This document shows, piece by piece, positions 46,962-50,428 of a DNA stretch of 50,428 nucleotides (the stretch's first letter is position 1; every line of letters starts with the position of its first letter). The position numbers and the translations under genes are program-made. Below the pieces are notes generated by a model. That model was given only the letters and a program-made list of their open reading frames with translations. It ran no database searches and was not told where the DNA came from. Source of the stretch: Temnopleurus reevesii (taxonomy: Eukaryota > Echinodermata > Echinoidea > Temnopleuroida > Temnopleuridae); contig BQKZ01003103.1 of NCBI GenBank assembly GCA_036244855.1, positions 1-50,428 on the forward strand. Reading direction: 5' to 3'.

Positions 46962-47200
46962 ATGCATCATGCCGCGCGACGACGACGCCAAATGACCACG
47001 TCAAACTGCAGCTCGCCGCTAATAATGAACATACCCCGCGCGCTGCAGCTTCAAGCGTTTCCTCCCCGAAAGTCGAGCGTGTTTACAGGCTCAGCGAACT
47101 GCAGCTTGTTGTCCCCCGCGGGACTGCAGCATGCGATGTGTCTTTTGTTGGCTTGTCACAAAGGGAACTTTCTGTCATTACATATCAAAGCATAACTTCT
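46962..47200. promoter_or_regulatory. GC-rich patch upstream of the mucin-like exon
   Basis: A GC- and CpG-rich patch stands out from the AT-rich surroundings. It includes GCGCGACGACGACG and CCCGCGCGC, and four CTGCAG palindromes at 47006, 47043, 47099 and 47124, three of them followed by CT or CTT-like bases. It lies about 1.1 kb upstream of the coding exon, with a SINE in between. A 77-codon frame runs through it but has no recognisable features. It could be a promoter, enhancer or untranslated exon of the downstream gene; that is inference from position and composition only. Confidence 0.3.
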
Positions 47201-47446
47201 TGTTACTTGCATAAATACAGGAAATTCCAATGCATTGTTTATATCGCACACAGAAAAGAGCTTATTGCAATGCATGTATTTCGTCAAATGTCGTACGCTC
47301 GTCTTCCGGACAAGCCCCTAAAAGTGTAAAACATCAGGATTGACAAAATACTTGAATATGAAATTCAACAAACAGATTCGCGCACAGAATATATATGCCT
47401 TGCATTGGATGATATCCTGACAAGGGGATCTTCGGCGTTTTTTTTA

Positions 47447-47757
47447 ATTACTACTAATAATAATAATGAACGGCTTTTATAAAGCGCTTATCAACTCTTT
47501 ATGAAGAATTCTCTATTAAAGCGCTCTACAATTGCAGCAATATTACCCTGGCTTTAGCCCGGCAGCCATTTCATTAGCGCACTTGATGTTTCAAGGAATA
47601 AATATTCCCACCAGGTACCCATTCACGTCACCTGGGTTAAGTGCAGCACAATGTGAATGAATTTCTTGCTTAAGGAAATTAACGCCCTGGGTGGGACTCG
47701 AACCTACGACCCTCTAGTTGAAAGGCGAGCGTCACGACCACTACACCATGGCGCCTA
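47447..47757 (-). mobile_element. tRNA-derived SINE, best-preserved copy
   Basis: Read on the minus strand, it begins GGCGCCATGGTGTAGTGG (A-box region), continues CTCGCCTTTCAACTAGAGG and GGTCGTAGGTTCGAGTCCC (B box), then a body with AAGCAAGAAATTCATTCAC, TTGTGCTGC, CCCAGGTGACGTGAATGGG and GGCTAAAGCCAGGG. It ends in an AAGCGCTTTATAAAAG motif and an ATT-rich tail. Four other copies in the window share this order. It is non-autonomous and depends on LINE machinery for movement. It lies about 0.4 kb upstream of the mucin-like exon. Confidence 0.85.
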
Positions 47758-48175
47758 AACATACCCTCCACATTACCGTCTAAAATAATTTGATTGAACG
47801 ATCATTTGAATTCCGGATGATGTCATGGTTTCCTCACTATTGACATATTATGCAAAGCTGCTCACCGATCATGTTCTTTTCTTCTTCCTTTTCTTCGATT
47901 TTTAGCTTCACATGGGTGATTTGGCTGATGTATTTTTGCAAAAAATGGCCATAGTGTAGAAGTATGATAATAATCGAAACATTCCCTTCTTCCCTTATAT
48001 TATTCGTGATAAAGTAGTAAAATTCAAATAAAATACATTTCATTGCTTATATCCAAGCGATTCCGGTCATATCATAAGACGTTACGCTGTATATTAACAA
48101 TTATCCAACGATTCGACATAGACCTGAAATCGGATTGACGACCAAAGTTCTTTAAGAATCAGCTTTTCAAATTGC

Positions 48176-48824
48176 ATGCCTGCATTGCACTTCAATACCA
48201 AGAAAATGAACATGGATGTATCTGAACACATGATAAGTCATTGTTTGATTTTGTCATCTATGCAGGTTCTGATTATTGGACTGTTATGTCTGATGTTGAC
48301 GCCCGTGAGCTGTCAAACAGAGCCTGCCGTAGCACCAAGCCCCTCTACAGTTGGCAGCACCGTACCAAGCTCGACTGAACCGCCCATTCTCACAACCACC
48401 ACCACCACTACTACCACCGCCACACCTGCCCCTCCAGTCGCTTCCACTCGGGACGGTCCCTCTTCCGACAATGCCTCGCTGCCGCTAGATCCCGGTACCG
48501 AGAACACCACTTCGGGCACCCCCGCGCCGCAGCCGACGACACCCAGCTCGAACGCGACAGCGCCCAATACCACGGCCAAGATGGAGGATATGACATACTG
48601 GGTCCATCGGCCCACCACCCGTCCTCCGACGGCCGCCCCCAATACGCCCTCGGAGAGCCCCCTCACCGAGCCGGAGAGCCAGCTGGTGAACTCCTCTCAG
48701 TTTGAAATATTTGTCAAACACATTGCAGAGACGGAGGGATTCAACTATAGCAACCCAGAGGAGCAGTGTTTCCTTCGCGCATACCTCGAGCCAGGTTTAT
48801 TTGATTTCGAAGCAGAAAATGGCG
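48176..48824 (+). CDS. Exon of a secreted or membrane mucin-like protein, start uncertain
   Basis: This frame is open for 218 codons and is the only convincing coding sequence here. From the first ATG, residues 29-47 (MQVLIIGLLCLMLTPVSCQ) form a hydrophobic signal-peptide-like segment. Residues 48-170 are rich in Thr, Ser, Pro and Ala with a run of nine Thr at 73-81, as in O-glycosylated mucin stalks. NxS/T sequons occur at N99, N110, N126, N131, N172 and N190. Residues 173-216 change to an ordinary mixed composition with one Cys (C198), which suggests the start of a folded domain that continues in the next exon. The frame hits a stop just after a strong donor (gtaagt at 48825-48830), so the exon should end at 48824 in phase 1. 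The start is uncertain: Met1, Met11, Met13, Met19 and Met29 are all possible, and a pyrimidine-rich stretch ending in 'tatgcag' at 48264 could instead be a splice acceptor, making this an internal exon. The exon is far more GC-rich than its flanks, which supports coding. I do not recognise the family. Confidence 0.75.
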
Positions 48825-48830
48825 GTAAGT
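48825..48830 (+). promoter_or_regulatory. Splice donor of the mucin-like exon
   Basis: The sequence GCG|GTAAGT matches the animal 5' splice-site consensus and falls six bases before the in-frame stop. It implies that the downstream sequence to the window end is intron, in which the hairpin at 49.32-49.62 kb and copies of element families A and C lie. Confidence 0.65.
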
Positions 48831-49263
48831 AAAGTCCATCAATAGGACTTTATTTTTTTTATTTTAGGTATTTATTGTCTTATTTAACAATAAAGCAGGG
48901 TAGTCTCATTCAAGCCGAGTAGGCCTGCTCTACCAGGGAGCACTGCTGCACGATATATGCATTGCAACCATTAGTATAACAAAACAAATATAACATAAAC
49001 AAAATAAATAACGCTCAAATAGATACAAATGAAATACAATAACCACAATAACAAGGCCAGGATGACACCAAAAAAAAAAAACAATAGAAAAAAGAGAACA
49101 GGAGGAGAAGAGAAATACTGTGTTCTAGTACATGCGTGAGAAACGGAAGTCAGTTATTTCATCACTTAGCTCACCAAAGAATGTAAATCTAAACATTTCA
49201 AATACTCCCCTAGTAAATACCCTTGAGGGGAGTATGCTGTTACGTGCGTGACATAAGAGAGTC
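48831..49263. other. Putative intron sequence
   Basis: AT-rich. GGTAGTCTCATTCAAGCC and CTACCAGGGAGCACTGCTGC near 48900-48950 look repeat-derived, perhaps a retroelement end, but I cannot name the family. Confidence 0.4.
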
Positions 49264-49320
49264 TAACACGATATAACATAAATGAAGAAAAACTAGAGCT
49301 TGCATGGTGTAGTAAACATT
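49264..49320. mobile_element. Possible truncated family A left end
   Basis: AACACGATATAACAT resembles the family A terminus, and the segment ends GTAGTAAACATT, like GTATTAAACATT in copy 4. It stops where the 49.32 kb hairpin begins. The middle is poorly conserved, so the match may be fortuitous. Confidence 0.3.
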
Positions 49321-49616
49321 CAACAAAGATTTGCGGTTGCACCATGTGGTGTGGGTTATCTTTCAAGAAATAGTCCTGGAAAGGACTGAGCGAAAGCTCA
49401 AAAAAGAAAAAAACACGACGTTCCGAGTAGATTCTCTCCATTCAAGTGCTCTTCACTCGTAGGTCCCCAACCAGTGATTCCTTCACCTGAGGACGAGTCA
49501 GTTAAATCTACTCGGAACGTCGTGTTTTTATCTTTTTTGAGATTTTGCTCAGTCCTTTTCAGAACTATTTCTTAAAAGTTAACCCACATCACACGGTGCA
49601 ACCGCAAATTTTTTTT
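49321..49616. mobile_element. Near-perfect large hairpin element
   Basis: Arms of about 125 bp pair with few changes: ATTTGCGGTTGCACCATGTG, AAGAAATAGTCCTGGAAAGG, ACTGAGCGAAAGCTCAAAAA and ACACGACGTTCCGAGTAGAT on the left recur inverted on the right (ATCTACTCGGAACGTCGTGT, TCAGTCCTTTTCAGAACTAT, ACGGTGCAACCGCAAAT). The spacer is about 60 bp. High arm identity suggests recent insertion. It lies in the putative intron after the mucin-like exon, so it could be transcribed as double-stranded RNA. Confidence 0.75.
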
Positions 49617-49760
49617 GAACGATATAAAATGTTTTCGTAAAATAAAGTGGGTATTAAACATTGCGGACACAACAATCACAAGCCACTTCCGATTCCAATA
49701 GCATTACAAAGGAGCATTCAATTGGTGCTGGGAATTTTACGGAAAAGATTGTTTCGTGGT
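49617..49760. mobile_element. Family A foldback, copy 4
   Basis: Left end GAACGATATAAAATGTTTTC; the right end reads TTTACGGAAAAGATTGTTTC followed by GTGGT. The core GCGGACACAACAATCACAAG and GCATTACAAAGGAGCATTC is well preserved. It begins directly at the right end of the large hairpin at 49.32 kb, inside the putative intron of the mucin-like gene. Confidence 0.7.
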
Positions 49761-50101
49761 GTCAGTCAATTCCTAACTTAGCTCACAAGAGAAATTAACT
49801 ATGGAAATTTCAAAAATGACATTTTCTATGTGAAGGGCAATGTGTGGTCTTTAAAATGAAATGTCAGAATATTTTCTTTGATGATTTTCAGTTCAATAGC
49901 ATAAGTATATACTCCAGAACAAATACAACTAGCAATATCGATTCCAGGTCACAATAATTGCCTCTAAAGAATTGAAAAGATAAATCGTGAAAATGCAAAA
50001 TTACTTCCTTTTGACAATCTCAGAGATATTTGCTTTGAAAATGCAATATAAAACTACATGCTTGGGCATCACATGTGAGGTAAATAGACTGCAATTTGTA
50101 C

Positions 50102-50428
50102 TTAAAGGGGAATTACACCCAGACAATAATGTACCGTCAATAACTGAAGAAAAAGCAAAAGAACAAACTGTGAAAATTTGAGAAAAATCGGATAATCCGA
50201 TCAAAAGTTATGAATTTTCCAAGTTATCATTTCCACCTGTGCTTGGCATCCTTGAATTGGCAACGTATAGCCAATTAGCATAATCTGTGATGTCATACAT
50301 GGAGAACTCCTCATTCACTTTGCATATAAATTTATTGAAAATGGATCACTATCATATTTCAATTGAGAAATGAACACCGTTCTTTCTGAAATGCTTACAG
50401 AATTGATGTGGCTATAATATACTCAACC
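50102..50428. mobile_element. Family C element, copy 3, cut by the window end
   Basis: TTAA plus AGGGGAATTACACCC, followed by GAACAAACTGTGAAAATTTG, ATCAAAAGTTATGAATTTTC and TCCTCATTCACTTTGCATAT, follows the left half of copies 1 and 2. The right arm would lie beyond the window. Confidence 0.6.

Noticed and set aside
48313..48721. Minus-strand frames of 61-117 codons opposite the mucin-like exon
   Set aside because: They mirror the Thr/Pro-rich GC-rich exon; the plus frame has the signal-peptide-like segment, sequons and splice donor.
1..50428. CRISPR arrays, prokaryotic operons or phage genes
   Set aside because: No regularly spaced direct repeats with unique spacers, no ribosome binding sites and no long adjacent frames; the direct repeats present are adjacent duplications.

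Overview
This window reads as non-coding animal nuclear DNA. It is AT-rich and full of simple-sequence runs, tRNA-derived SINE copies, foldback (MITE-like) elements and short tandem duplications. It has no bacterial gene layout: there are no long contiguous reading frames, operons or ribosome binding sites. The style of the tRNA-derived SINE, with its 'aagaaattcat...ttgtgctgc' body and an ATT/ATA-rich tail, together with the abundance of foldback elements, makes me think of an echinoderm such as a sea urchin. That is recognition from memory, not a search result.

Only one stretch looks clearly protein coding. It is a (+) exon at about 48.18-48.82 kb encoding a signal peptide or membrane anchor, a Thr/Ser/Pro-rich mucin-like stalk with six N-glycosylation sequons, and the start of a conserved-looking region, and it ends at a strong splice donor. 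The rest of that gene lies beyond the window or was not recognised. About 1.1 kb upstream is a GC-rich patch with four CTGCAG sites.

Layout. 0-10 kb: a GGT-rich tract, one copy of a 176-bp foldback element (family A), a short hairpin element (family B), a SINE fragment, several tandem duplications, a TTAA-bounded long-TIR element (family C), a purine-rich tract and a long pyrimidine tract. 10-20 kb: another B hairpin, a 360-bp foldback, a CA run, two SINEs and an A+T homeobox-site-like cluster. 20-30 kb: a TA-bounded foldback, a 201-bp tandem duplication, a SINE, two family A copies, a 180-187 bp duplication and minisatellites. 30-40 kb: several palindromic elements, an apparent assembly duplication beside an N, a B hairpin, an RFX-type palindrome, a family C copy carrying a nested tRNA-Thr-like gene, a pre-miRNA-like hairpin and a promoter-like motif cluster. 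40-50.4 kb: more foldbacks, an 8-bp minisatellite, two SINEs, a 172-bp duplication, the coding exon, and in its putative intron a near-perfect hairpin beside a fourth family A copy and a third family C copy.

I did not find a convincing undescribed gene system. The most notable points are the families of foldback elements that can be defined inside this one window, the tRNA-like gene with a Pol III stop nested in one of them, the small hairpin at 38.6 kb whose wobble pairs favour one RNA strand, and the recent-looking hairpin in the intron of the mucin-like gene.
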